From the NCBI GenBank assembly GCA_024684155.1, contig JAIKXK010000021.1, forward strand, positions 1 through 5,461: 5,461 nucleotides of DNA, in the 5' to 3' direction. Below, piece after piece: positions 1 through 5,461 of the stretch. The translations under genes and the position numbers were made by a program. The notes beneath the pieces were generated by a model. The model did no database searches and was not told where the DNA came from. It saw only the letters and a list, made by a program, of their open reading frames with translations. The DNA is from Lachnospiraceae bacterium. Its GTDB lineage: Bacteria; Bacillota; Clostridia; Lachnospirales; Lachnospiraceae. Each line of letters opens with the position of its first letter. Position 1 is the first letter of the stretch.

Positions 1-456
1 GTTTCTTATAGTGGTACTGTATCTACATCTAAAACTGTAACGATTCCAGATACTGTAGTATTGGCTGATGGTACTGTATGTAAAGTTACATCTATTGCTT
101 CCGGAGCATTTGCTGGTAATAAAAAAATTACAACTGTTAAAGTAGGAAAAAATGTTACTACTATTGGTGCAAATGCATTCTCAGGATGTAAGAAACTTAA
201 AAGCGTTACAATTGGAAAGAAAACCAAAACAATTGGAAAGAATGCATTCAAAAATTGTAAAAAGCTAAAGAAGATTAAAATTTATGGAAACAATTTAAAG
301 AAAGTTTCCAAGAACGCATTTAAGGGAATTAAAAAATCTGCTAAGTTCACAATTTTGGCTAAGAATCAGGCTACATATGAGAAGATTGTTAAGAAGCTTC
401 AGAAGTCAGGAGCTAAGAACGTTAAGTTTGTTTACAAGAAAAGTAAAGCAAAATAA
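1..456 (+). CDS. Leucine-rich repeat (BspA/LRR_5-like) surface protein, C-terminal part
   Basis: The reading frame is open from the left edge to a TAA at 454-456, so the start lies outside the window and only the last 151 residues are seen. At least three 23-24 residue LRR_5/BspA-type units are visible, each ending in a form of 'IgxxAFxxC': roughly residues 28-41 (partial, SIASGAF), 42-64 (TIGANAFSGC), 65-87 (TIGKNAFKNC) and 88-110 (VSKNAFKGI). A lysine-rich tail of about 40 residues follows. Proteins of this family are usually exported and displayed on the cell surface, where they bind host or environmental ligands; that role is inferred, because the signal peptide and any anchor would be upstream. 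The tail contains no LPxTG motif. TTG at 61 is an internal Leu codon rather than a start, since the repeat pattern continues upstream of it. A strong hairpin follows the stop. Confidence 0.85.
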   Translation, partial: VSYSGTVSTSKTVTIPDTVVLADGTVCKVTSIASGAFAGNKKITTVKVGKNVTTIGANAFSGCKKLKSVTIGKKTKTIGKNAFKNCKKLKKIKIYGNNLKKVSKNAFKGIKKSAKFTILAKNQATYEKIVKKLQKSGAKNVKFVYKKSKAK

Positions 457-498
457 AGAATACCTCTCTTTATAAATAGTATTCGTACAACTCATTAG

Positions 499-534
499 GA
501 AGCGGGACTAATTATAGTCCCGCTTCTCGTTTGT
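499..534 (+). terminator. Probable rho-independent terminator of the LRR gene
   Basis: A perfect 12-bp stem (499-510 with 515-526, containing AGCGGGACTA/TAGTCCCGCT) closes a 4-nt ATTA loop. The stem is far more GC-rich than the surrounding DNA. The following tract (TCGTTTGTT) is T-rich but interrupted, so termination may be incomplete. It ends right beside the ribosome binding site of the next gene, so it could equally act as a 5' leader hairpin for readthrough transcripts. Confidence 0.7.
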
Positions 535-535
535 T

Positions 536-541
536 AGGAGA
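536..541 (+). promoter_or_regulatory. Ribosome binding site deciding the start at 546
   Basis: AGGAGA lies 4-5 nt before the ATG at 546. The frame could be extended to a TTG at 531, but that start would lie upstream of this site and inside the terminator tail, so 546 is preferred. Confidence 0.8.
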
Positions 542-545
542 AAAA

Positions 546-2072
546 ATGAAAGAGTTAAATAAAGTTATTTGTGGAATATATATTTTAGTTGTGGTGCTTT
601 TACTACCACTTTATGTGGAAAACAACTATTTCAATATACTTGAAGCAAAAAGGAATGTGTTTTGGATGGGTGCTGTTATTTGCATTGTTTTAATGGTAGT
701 TTCTGCAAGTATTAAGTCCATTTTTATGATGAAAGAGCGGGAAAAGTATTATCAAATAAATATAAAAAGCATTATTCGAGATATTTCTTTTATGGATATA
801 GCAGTGGTTGGATACGTAATCACAGTTTTTGTGTCAGCAGTTTGTTCAGAGTGGAAAAAGGATGCTTTTACGGGGAATATGGGATATTATGTTGGCGCGT
901 TGTTTATTCTGGCAGTGGTTTTGCTTTATTTTTTTATATCTAGACAGAATGATTATTCAGATAACGTATGGTTGTATATGTTCATAGCTTCTTTTTTGGT
1001 AGTATTGTTGGGAATATTAAATAGAATGAGAATAGACCCTTTCTCCATGCATGATAATCTTACATATGGTGCGTATTTTTATTGGCTTTCCACAGTCGGA
1101 AACACGGATTATTATCATGCTTTTTTAAGTATTATAATTGCGGTTTTTCTATCAATTTTTCCTTCTCTTGATAAAAAATGGGAAAGAGTAGCCGTTCAAA
1201 TATTGCTAATTATGGGATATTTAGGAATTTATATTGCGTCTGCATCGTCTGTTTTTGCAGGGTTAGGAGTATTTGCACTTTTTGCTATATACGTTTCTTT
1301 ATCAGACAAGATATTTTTCACCTCACTGCTTAAGCAGGGAATCATTTTTTCGTTTGTAGGAGTTATAGCAGATCTTTTATATCATTTTTCCTTTGATAAG
1401 GTCGCAAATTTTGATAATGAGACAATTTGCGTTTTGATATTGGACTATCATTTGTATGTATTGGTGGGTGTGCTTTCATGCATTTTTCTTATTGTTTTAA
1501 GATTTCGTCATATTCAAAACATATTCAATCATATAAAGAAAATGTATCCGTGGTTCATCGTAAGTGGTTTTGTGTTATTAATAGGTTGGGTAATTGTTGA
1601 GCCAAATTTTGATATCTGGTTTACAAGAACCCCGGTATGGAGATTTGCAATAGAGGGATTTGAACGAGGCGATTGGAGAGAAAGGCTTATAGGTTATGGC
1701 CCATGTTGTTGTGATTATATGATTTTTAAACATAATTTAAATGCGGATGGTCGTATAGCGTCAATGGGATTTTTATATGATACGACTGGGTTTAAATTTC
1801 AGACATTACATAGTGAATTGATGGATGGACTTTGTACAATTGGTATAGTGGGAGTGGGATTTTATGTCGCCATATGGGGATCCCTTATAATTGATATTAT
1901 AAAAAATAACTATAAAGATAAGGTTCAATTATGGTTAATGGCAGGATTGATGGCGTATTTAGGTCAGTCTGCATCAAATGGCCCACATCCTATGCTGTTT
2001 CCACTTGGATTTTTATTTTTGGCATTATATCGAAATATAGAACTTAAGAAGAGTGAATCATTGAGAAAGTAG
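546..2072 (+). CDS. O-antigen ligase/Wzy polymerase family membrane protein
   Basis: The frame encodes 508 residues, mostly hydrophobic, with about 12-13 predicted membrane segments (for example 6-24, 39-57, 84-99, 114-131, 141-158, 187-205, 235-252, 296-318, 336-351, 429-452). The layout fits the O-antigen ligase/polymerase (Wzy_C) superfamily: a 'GN' step at 185-186 before a membrane helix, a Ser-rich helix start near 230-235 (SASS), and one large non-membrane loop at about 352-428. That loop holds R366 (in PVWRFAIEG), a GYGP turn at 383-386 and H422 in HSELMDGLCTIG. In WaaL-type enzymes an Arg and a His in the equivalent loop are needed for transfer of lipid-linked glycan; applying that here is inference. 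The substrate is unknown: capsule, teichoic or cell-wall glycan polymerisation, or glycosylation, are all possible. No glycosyltransferase or flippase gene lies within view, so it seems to stand alone. Three consecutive Cys (387-389) follow the GYGP turn. Codons are more AT-rich than in pheS/pheT, which is common for this family and may reflect transfer. Confidence 0.72.
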   Translation: MKELNKVICGIYILVVVLLLPLYVENNYFNILEAKRNVFWMGAVICIVLMVVSASIKSIFMMKEREKYYQINIKSIIRDISFMDIAVVGYVITVFVSAVCSEWKKDAFTGNMGYYVGALFILAVVLLYFFISRQNDYSDNVWLYMFIASFLVVLLGILNRMRIDPFSMHDNLTYGAYFYWLSTVGNTDYYHAFLSIIIAVFLSIFPSLDKKWERVAVQILLIMGYLGIYIASASSVFAGLGVFALFAIYVSLSDKIFFTSLLKQGIIFSFVGVIADLLYHFSFDKVANFDNETICVLILDYHLYVLVGVLSCIFLIVLRFRHIQNIFNHIKKMYPWFIVSGFVLLIGWVIVEPNFDIWFTRTPVWRFAIEGFERGDWRERLIGYGPCCCDYMIFKHNLNADGRIASMGFLYDTTGFKFQTLHSELMDGLCTIGIVGVGFYVAIWGSLIIDIIKNNYKDKVQLWLMAGLMAYLGQSASNGPHPMLFPLGFLFLALYRNIELKKSESLRK

Positions 2073-2073
2073 C

Positions 2074-2102
2074 TTGAATTTTAAATTTCGCCGTGCTATT
2101 AT
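2074..2102 (+). promoter_or_regulatory. Sigma-A-like promoter of the pheST operon
   Basis: The -35 TTGAAT (2074-2079) and -10 TATTAT (2097-2102) are separated by exactly 17 nt. This predicts transcription starting near 2108-2111, just before the T-box leader. The promoter starts two bases after the stop codon of the preceding gene. A short inverted repeat (CCGTG 2091-2095, CACGG 2107-2111) overlaps the -10 region and the expected start point. Confidence 0.65.
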
Positions 2103-2111
2103 TATTCACGG

Positions 2112-2325
2112 TAAAGGCGTTGAGTACTCACAGTAGTGATGCATTTTACGTGAGAGAGAGACGAGGTCATGGGCTGGAAGCCTTGTTCATATGGATGCAA
2201 AGCGAATTTCAAGTAGGAGCCTACAAGTTTATATTGAATTGAGTGCCTGTAATTAATTTACAGGAATCAGGGTGGTAACGCGGAGTATATGCTTCGTCCC
2301 TAGTAATAGGGACGGGGCTTTTTTT
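2112..2325 (+). promoter_or_regulatory. T-box leader (tRNA-Phe-sensing riboswitch) controlling pheST
   Basis: The canonical T-box sequence AGGGTGGTAACGCG is at 2269-2282. Stem I features include AGTA at 2132-2135 (5' side of the specifier loop), an AGAGAGAG stretch at 2153-2160, and a distal GGCT-GGA-AGCC hairpin at 2172-2182. The 3' specifier strand reads CGAA-T-TTC-A (2203-2211), the same spacing as CGAA-A-GGC-A in the known glyQS T-box, so the specifier is UUC (2208-2210), a Phe codon. This matches the downstream pheS. A 7-bp hairpin (2246-2252/2258-2264) precedes the T-box as Stem III. In the antiterminator, AGGG (2269-2272) pairs with CCCT (2298-2301) and GCG (2280-2282) with CGT (2295-2297), leaving the bulge TGGTAAC. 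UGGU (2273-2276) is complementary to the ACCA end expected of tRNA-Phe. Uncharged tRNA-Phe should therefore allow readthrough into pheS and pheT. Confidence 0.95.
2291..2325 (+). terminator. T-box-controlled intrinsic terminator
   Basis: A 12-bp stem (2291-2302 with 2307-2318, two G-U pairs) closes a GTAA loop and is followed by seven T (2319-2325). Its 5' strand contains the CGTCCCT used by the antiterminator, so the two structures exclude each other. This is the OFF state when tRNA-Phe is charged. Confidence 0.93.
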
Positions 2326-2360
2326 ATGAAAGCGTCGGACCTAGGTGGATATTATTTCAA

Positions 2361-2368
2361 AGAGAGGA
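2361..2368 (+). promoter_or_regulatory. Ribosome binding site deciding the pheS start
   Basis: AGAGAGGA lies 8 nt before the ATG at 2377. The in-frame alternatives, GTG 2272 (inside the T-box sequence) and ATG 2326 (directly after the terminator T-run), have no such site. Starting there would also add residues foreign to PheS. Confidence 0.8.
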
Positions 2369-2376
2369 AAAACAGA

Positions 2377-3396
2377 ATGAAAGACAAGTTGTTGGAAATT
2401 CAAAAGAAAGCATTAGAGCAGATTGCAAATGCAAAAGAACTTGACTCATTAAATGATGTTCGAGTTTCTATTTTAGGAAAGAAAGGTGAAATGACTGCCA
2501 TTTTAAAGGGCATGAAGGACGTATCACCGGAAGATCGACCTAAGGTTGGACAAATGGTAAATGAAACCAGAGAAGCTATTGAAGCAAAACTTTCTGAAGC
2601 AAAGGCAAATCTGGAAAAGAAGGAAATGGAAGACCGTCTTGCTATGGAAACCATCGACGTAACCCTTCCTGCAAAGAAAAACAAAATTGGACATCGTCAT
2701 CCGAATACCATTGCTTTACAGGAAGTGGAAAAGATTTTCGTTGGTATGGGATATGAAGTGGTGGAAGGTCCTGAGGTAGAGCTTGATTACTATAACTTTG
2801 AAGCCCTAAACATTCCTGCAAACCATCCGGCAAAGGATGAACAGGACACCTTCTATATTACAAAGGATATTTTGCTTCGTAAACAGACATCTCCAGTTCA
2901 GGTTCGTGAAATGGAAAAAGGAAAACTTCCTATTCGTATGATTGCTCCTGGAAGAGTGTTCCGTTCTGATGAGGTGGATGCAACCCATTCTCCTTCCTTC
3001 CATCAGATTGAAGGAATGGTAATTGATAAGGATATTACCTTTGCTGATTTAAAGGGAACCCTGCAGGAATTTGCAAAAGAAATGTTTGGGGCAGATACAA
3101 AGGTTAAATTCCGTCCTCACCATTTCCCATTTACAGAGCCATCTGCAGAAATGGATGTTACCTGTTTTAAATGTGGTGGTAAAGGATGTCGCTTCTGTAA
3201 GGGCGAAGGCTGGATTGAAATTTTAGGATGCGGAACCGTTCATCCTAAGGTATTAAAGATGAGCGGCATTGATTCGGAAGAATACTCAGGATTTGCCTTC
3301 GGTGTTGGCTTAGAGCGTATTGCTCTCTTAAAATACGAAATCGATGACATGCGTCTTCTCTACGAAAACGATGAGAGATTCCTAAGCCAGTTCTAG
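2377..3396 (+). CDS. pheS: Phenylalanyl-tRNA synthetase alpha subunit
   Basis: This is the catalytic alpha subunit of the cytoplasmic (alpha-beta)2 enzyme that charges tRNA-Phe with phenylalanine using ATP. At 339 aa it is the usual full length. The N-terminal 85 or so residues are a charged helical region with RVSILGKKGEM, typical of the tRNA-binding coiled coil of PheS. The class II core follows: GHRHPN near 105, GPEVE and the YYNFEALNIP segment, motif 2 as GRVFRSDEVD (192-201) with HSPSFHQ (204-210), and motif 3 as GVGLER (309-314) near the C terminus, which ends in LLYENDERFLSQF. Four Cys (263, 266, 271, 274; CxxC-x4-CxxC) sit before GWIEILGCG; such a knuckle is seen in many Firmicutes PheS proteins and could bind zinc. 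Transcription is set by the upstream T-box. The partner pheT lies 335 bp downstream, an unusually wide gap. Confidence 0.98.
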   Translation: MKDKLLEIQKKALEQIANAKELDSLNDVRVSILGKKGEMTAILKGMKDVSPEDRPKVGQMVNETREAIEAKLSEAKANLEKKEMEDRLAMETIDVTLPAKKNKIGHRHPNTIALQEVEKIFVGMGYEVVEGPEVELDYYNFEALNIPANHPAKDEQDTFYITKDILLRKQTSPVQVREMEKGKLPIRMIAPGRVFRSDEVDATHSPSFHQIEGMVIDKDITFADLKGTLQEFAKEMFGADTKVKFRPHHFPFTEPSAEMDVTCFKCGGKGCRFCKGEGWIEILGCGTVHPKVLKMSGIDSEEYSGFAFGVGLERIALLKYEIDDMRLLYENDERFLSQF

Positions 3397-3414
3397 TTTA
3401 CAACTATAAGAGAA

Positions 3415-3452
3415 AAAGTATTTTATAAGTTTTAACATTAAATACTTTATTT
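3415..3452 (+). other. AT-rich hairpin after pheS, possible weak terminator
   Basis: AAAGTATTT (3415-3423) is complementary to AAATACTTT (3440-3448) across a 16-nt loop, followed by a T-rich stretch. It sits 18 nt after the pheS stop. With only two G/C pairs it would be a poor terminator, and full termination here would silence pheT. It may partly attenuate transcription or stabilise the pheS 3' end, or it may be chance in AT-rich DNA. Confidence 0.25.
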
Positions 3453-3461
3453 ATATATAGA

Positions 3462-3660
3462 GAATATTTTTAACTTTTATTACAGCTGGCTAAAAAGATT
3501 ATCTGCATCACTTCACGTAGAGGACCTTGAGTCGGACGTCGGTGCTTAATGAACGAAGTGAATTTAGCATCCGCTACGTTCGACTAAGAGCGAGAGCGTG
3601 TCCTCGGTGAAGTGAAGTAGATAATCTTTATCCAAGAAATATGGAAAGTTAAAAATATTC
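3462..3660. repeat. Nested inverted-repeat element between pheS and pheT (MITE-like or structured RNA)
   Basis: The outer arms are a perfect 16-bp inverted repeat, GAATATTTTTAACTTT (3462-3477) against 3645-3660. Inside, separated by poorly paired spacers of about 15 nt (apart from TGG 3487-3489/CCA 3632-3634), lies a second long inverted repeat (3494-3629). The whole element is 199 bp, carries no plausible gene, and occupies most of the gap between two genes that are usually adjacent. Size, terminal symmetry and lack of coding capacity resemble a MITE or REP/ERIC-like repeat. A conserved RNA structure in the pheST transcript is the alternative. I do not recognise a named family, and no clear target-site duplication is visible. 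Confidence 0.7.
3494..3629. repeat. Core long hairpin of the intergenic element
   Basis: The paired blocks, outside to inside, are: AAAGATTATCT 3494-3504/3619-3629 (11 bp); TCACTTCAC 3508-3516/3607-3615 (9 bp); GAGGAC 3520-3525/3600-3605; CTT 3526-3528/3586-3588; AGTCGGACGT 3530-3539/3576-3585 (10 bp with one G-U); CGG 3540-3542/3571-3573; TGCT 3543-3546/3566-3569. The apical loop is 3547-3565. The right side carries an 11-nt unpaired bulge (3589-3599) inside a GAGCGAGAGCG stretch. The word GAAGTGAA occurs in the loop (3555-3562) and, as GTGAAGTGAA, in the right arm (3607-3616). GC content is clearly higher than in the flanks. Confidence 0.8.
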
Positions 3661-3705
3661 GGATAGGGTATACGAATAGAATATTCGGATAGAATATTTG
3701 AATTA
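3654..3705. repeat. 13-bp tandem repeat, four units
   Basis: Four consecutive 13-mers are present. Units 1 (3654-3666) and 3 (3680-3692) are identical, AATATTCGGATAG. Unit 2 (3667-3679, GGTATACGAATAG) and unit 4 (3693-3705, AATATTTGAATTA) each match at 9 of 13 positions. The first seven bases of unit 1 are also the end of the outer inverted-repeat arm. The array ends 12 nt before the pheT ribosome binding site, so it lies in the pheT 5' leader. Confidence 0.7.
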
Positions 3706-3717
3706 ATTTTTTGTAAA

Positions 3718-3724
3718 AAGGAGA
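3718..3724 (+). promoter_or_regulatory. pheT ribosome binding site
   Basis: AAGGAGA lies 7 nt before the ATG at 3732. Because pheT is far from pheS, it must recruit ribosomes by this site rather than by translational coupling. I found no convincing promoter in the gap, so pheT probably depends on the T-box-controlled transcript. Confidence 0.85.
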
Positions 3725-3731
3725 TAAAAAA

Positions 3732-5461
3732 ATGAAAACTTCTTTAAAGTGGATAAAGAGTATGGTCCCTGGCATGGAAGATGTCACACCACAGGAATAT
3801 ATGGATGCAATGACCTTATCTGGCTCAAAGGTAGAATTCTTTGAGGAACTTGATGGTGATTTAGATAAAATTGTTGTAGGACAGATTAAAGAAATCGCAC
3901 CTCATCCAGATGCGGATAAGCTTGTAATTTGTCAGGTAGATATTGGTACAGAAACGGTACAGATTGTAACAGGTGCACCTAATGCAGTAGTTGGAATGAA
4001 AACTCCTGTAGTTTTAGATGGTGGACGTGTGGCCGGTGGACATGATGGAAAACGTGTTGAAGGCGGCGTAAAGATTAAAAAGGGTAAGTTACGTGGCGTT
4101 GAAAGCTGCGGTATGATGTGCTCTATCGAAGAGCTAGGAAGCGATTGCGATATGTTCCCAGAAGCTCCTTCCGATGGACTTTATGTTTTCCCAGAAGATA
4201 CAGAGGTTGGTGCAAATGCAGCAGAAGTATTAGGACTTGATGATGCGGTAGTGGAATATGAAATTACTTCTAACCGTGTAGATTGCTATTCTGTCATTGG
4301 TATTGCAAGAGAGGCGGCAGCTACCTTCCGCAAAGAGTTTAAGCCTCCTGTTGTAACAGAAACTGGAAACTCAGAGGATGTAAATGACTTTATTTCTGTA
4401 GAAATTAAAAACAATGAACTTTGTAAGAGATATACAGCAAGAGTTGTAAAGAATATTAAGATTGGTGAATCACCAAACTGGATGAAGGAAAGACTTCGTG
4501 CCCAGGGAATCCGTCCAATTAATAATATTGTAGATATTACAAATTATGTGATGGAAGAGTATGGACAGCCAATGCATGCCTACGATTTAGATACCATTGA
4601 AGATAAAAAAATTGTAGTTAGAAATGCTAAAGCAGGAGAGAAGTTTACTACCTTAGATGGTCAGGAGCATGAACTTGATGAAAGCATTCTTATGATTTGT
4701 GATGGCAAAAAGCCTGTAGGTATTGGTGGTATCATGGGTGGAGAAAACTCTATGATTACTGATAATGTATCTACTATGCTTTTTGAAGCAGCTACCTTTG
4801 ATGGAACCAATATCCGTCTTTCTGCAAAAAAATTAGGTATGCGTACAGAAGCATCTGGTATTTTCGAGAAGGGCCTGGATCCAAACAATGCAATCGAAGC
4901 AATGAATAGAGCCTGCCAGTTAGTAGAAGAATTAGGCTGTGGTGAAGTTGTTGGTGGAGTTGTGGATATCTATCCAGAAAAGAATGAACCAATCACCTTG
5001 CCTTTTGAGCCTGAAAGATACAATAAGATTTTAGGTACCAATGTATCTGTAGAGGAAATGCTTGATTACTTCAAACGTTTAGAGTTAGAAGTAAGTGAGG
5101 ATCAAAAGAGCGTGTTGATTCCGACCTTCCGTCAGGATTTACTTTCTTATGCTGATTTATCAGAAGAGGTTGCCCGTTTCTTTGGATATGATAAGATTCC
5201 TACCACTTTACCAAGTGGCGCAGCAACTGCAGGAAAGATTTCTTATAAGATGGAAATTGAAAATATAGCAAGAGATGTAGCTGAATACTGTGGATTTTCA
5301 CAGGCGTATACCTATTCTTTTGAAAGTCCAAAGGTATTTGATAAGTTACTTTTAGATAAAGAGGATAAGCAGCGTGAAGCAGTAGTGATTTCCAATCCTT
5401 TAGGAGAGGATTTCTCAATTATGCGTACCATTTCCTTAAATGGAATGCTTACATCTTTAGC
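3732..5461 (+). CDS. pheT: Phenylalanyl-tRNA synthetase beta subunit, 3' end beyond window
   Basis: The frame is open and uninterrupted from the ATG to the right edge (576 complete codons). Bacterial PheT is usually about 790-810 residues, so roughly 70% is present. It starts MKTSLKWIKSMVPG, the usual PheT N terminus. Domains in order: an EMAP/OB-fold tRNA-binding domain at about 40-155, with HPDADKL (58-64) and later ESCGMMCS; the B3/B4 domain at about 200-390, with RPINNIVDITNYVM (from 261) and GQPMHAYD (from 278), which in this family hydrolyses mischarged Tyr-tRNA-Phe; the B5 DNA-binding-like domain at about 424-490, ending FRQDLLSYADLSEEVARFFGYDKIP; and the start of the catalytically inactive synthetase-like core from about 500. 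The remaining core and the C-terminal anticodon-binding FDX-ACB domain lie outside. PheT pairs with PheS to form the heterotetramer. It is expressed from the T-box-regulated operon across the 335-bp gap. Confidence 0.98.
   Translation, partial: MKTSLKWIKSMVPGMEDVTPQEYMDAMTLSGSKVEFFEELDGDLDKIVVGQIKEIAPHPDADKLVICQVDIGTETVQIVTGAPNAVVGMKTPVVLDGGRVAGGHDGKRVEGGVKIKKGKLRGVESCGMMCSIEELGSDCDMFPEAPSDGLYVFPEDTEVGANAAEVLGLDDAVVEYEITSNRVDCYSVIGIAREAAATFRKEFKPPVVTETGNSEDVNDFISVEIKNNELCKRYTARVVKNIKIGESPNWMKERLRAQGIRPINNIVDITNYVMEEYGQPMHAYDLDTIEDKKIVVRNAKAGEKFTTLDGQEHELDESILMICDGKKPVGIGGIMGGENSMITDNVSTMLFEAATFDGTNIRLSAKKLGMRTEASGIFEKGLDPNNAIEAMNRACQLVEELGCGEVVGGVVDIYPEKNEPITLPFEPERYNKILGTNVSVEEMLDYFKRLELEVSEDQKSVLIPTFRQDLLSYADLSEEVARFFGYDKIPTTLPSGAATAGKISYKMEIENIARDVAEYCGFSQAYTYSFESPKVFDKLLLDKEDKQREAVVISNPLGEDFSIMRTISLNGMLTSL

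Noticed and set aside
531..545. TTG at 531 as the start of the membrane protein
   Set aside because: It lies before the AGGAG site and within the terminator tail; ATG 546 is correctly spaced from that site.
2091..2111. CCGTG/CACGG hairpin as terminator of the membrane protein gene
   Set aside because: The stem is only 5 bp with an 11-nt loop and no T tract after it, and it overlaps a good -10 element.
2272..2376. Upstream pheS starts at GTG 2272 or ATG 2326
   Set aside because: These codons lie inside the T-box antiterminator or directly after the terminator T-run, with no ribosome binding site, and the extra residues are not PheS-like.
2400..3003. Minus-strand reading frames inside pheS
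   Set aside because: They are shadows of a well-conserved coding gene, with no ribosome binding sites or recognisable products.
3666..3700. Promoter for pheT within the tandem repeat (TAGAAT as -10)
   Set aside because: No acceptable -35 element lies 16-18 nt upstream of either TAGAAT; AT-rich repeats give such matches by chance.
3654..3705. CRISPR-like reading of the 13-bp repeats
   Set aside because: Units are directly adjacent with no spacers and are too short for CRISPR repeats.
3584..3787. Minus-strand reading frame across the pheT leader
   Set aside because: It is a 67-residue frame through the hairpin, tandem repeat and pheT start, with no recognisable protein; it is explained by antisense reading of the repeats.
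4661..5418. Minus-strand reading frames inside pheT
   Set aside because: They are antisense shadows of the intact pheT frame.

Overview
The window looks like a chromosomal segment of an AT-rich, Gram-positive anaerobe of the Clostridia, most likely a Lachnospiraceae relative. This rests on the lysine-rich BspA-type leucine-rich repeat protein, the T-box leader in front of pheS, the AAGGAG-type ribosome binding sites and the AT-biased codons. Genus cannot be told from the sequence alone. Every gene I can support is on the + strand.

Left part (1-545): the 3' end of a secreted or surface leucine-rich repeat (LRR_5/BspA-like) protein, followed by a strong GC-rich hairpin that is probably its terminator. 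Middle-left (546-2072): a 508-residue polytopic membrane protein with the layout of the O-antigen ligase/Wzy polymerase family. No other glycan gene is visible beside it.

Right part (2074-5461): a phenylalanyl-tRNA synthetase operon. A sigma-A-like promoter (TTGAAT-N17-TATTAT) leads into a complete T-box leader. Its specifier reads UUC (Phe), its bulge can pair with the tRNA ACCA end, and it has both an antiterminator and a terminator. Uncharged tRNA-Phe would stabilise the antiterminator and switch on pheS and pheT. pheS is complete (339 aa). pheT runs off the right edge after 576 codons, about 70% of the usual length.

The unusual part is the pheS-pheT junction. These genes are normally almost adjacent, but here 335 bp separate them. 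The gap holds a nested inverted-repeat element of about 199 bp (outer arms 3462-3477/3645-3660, long core hairpin 3494-3629), which is much more GC-rich than its surroundings. A 13-bp tandem repeat (3654-3705) overlaps its right end and runs toward the pheT ribosome binding site. It looks like a MITE-like or structured-RNA insertion inside an essential operon, and it is the best candidate here for something undescribed.
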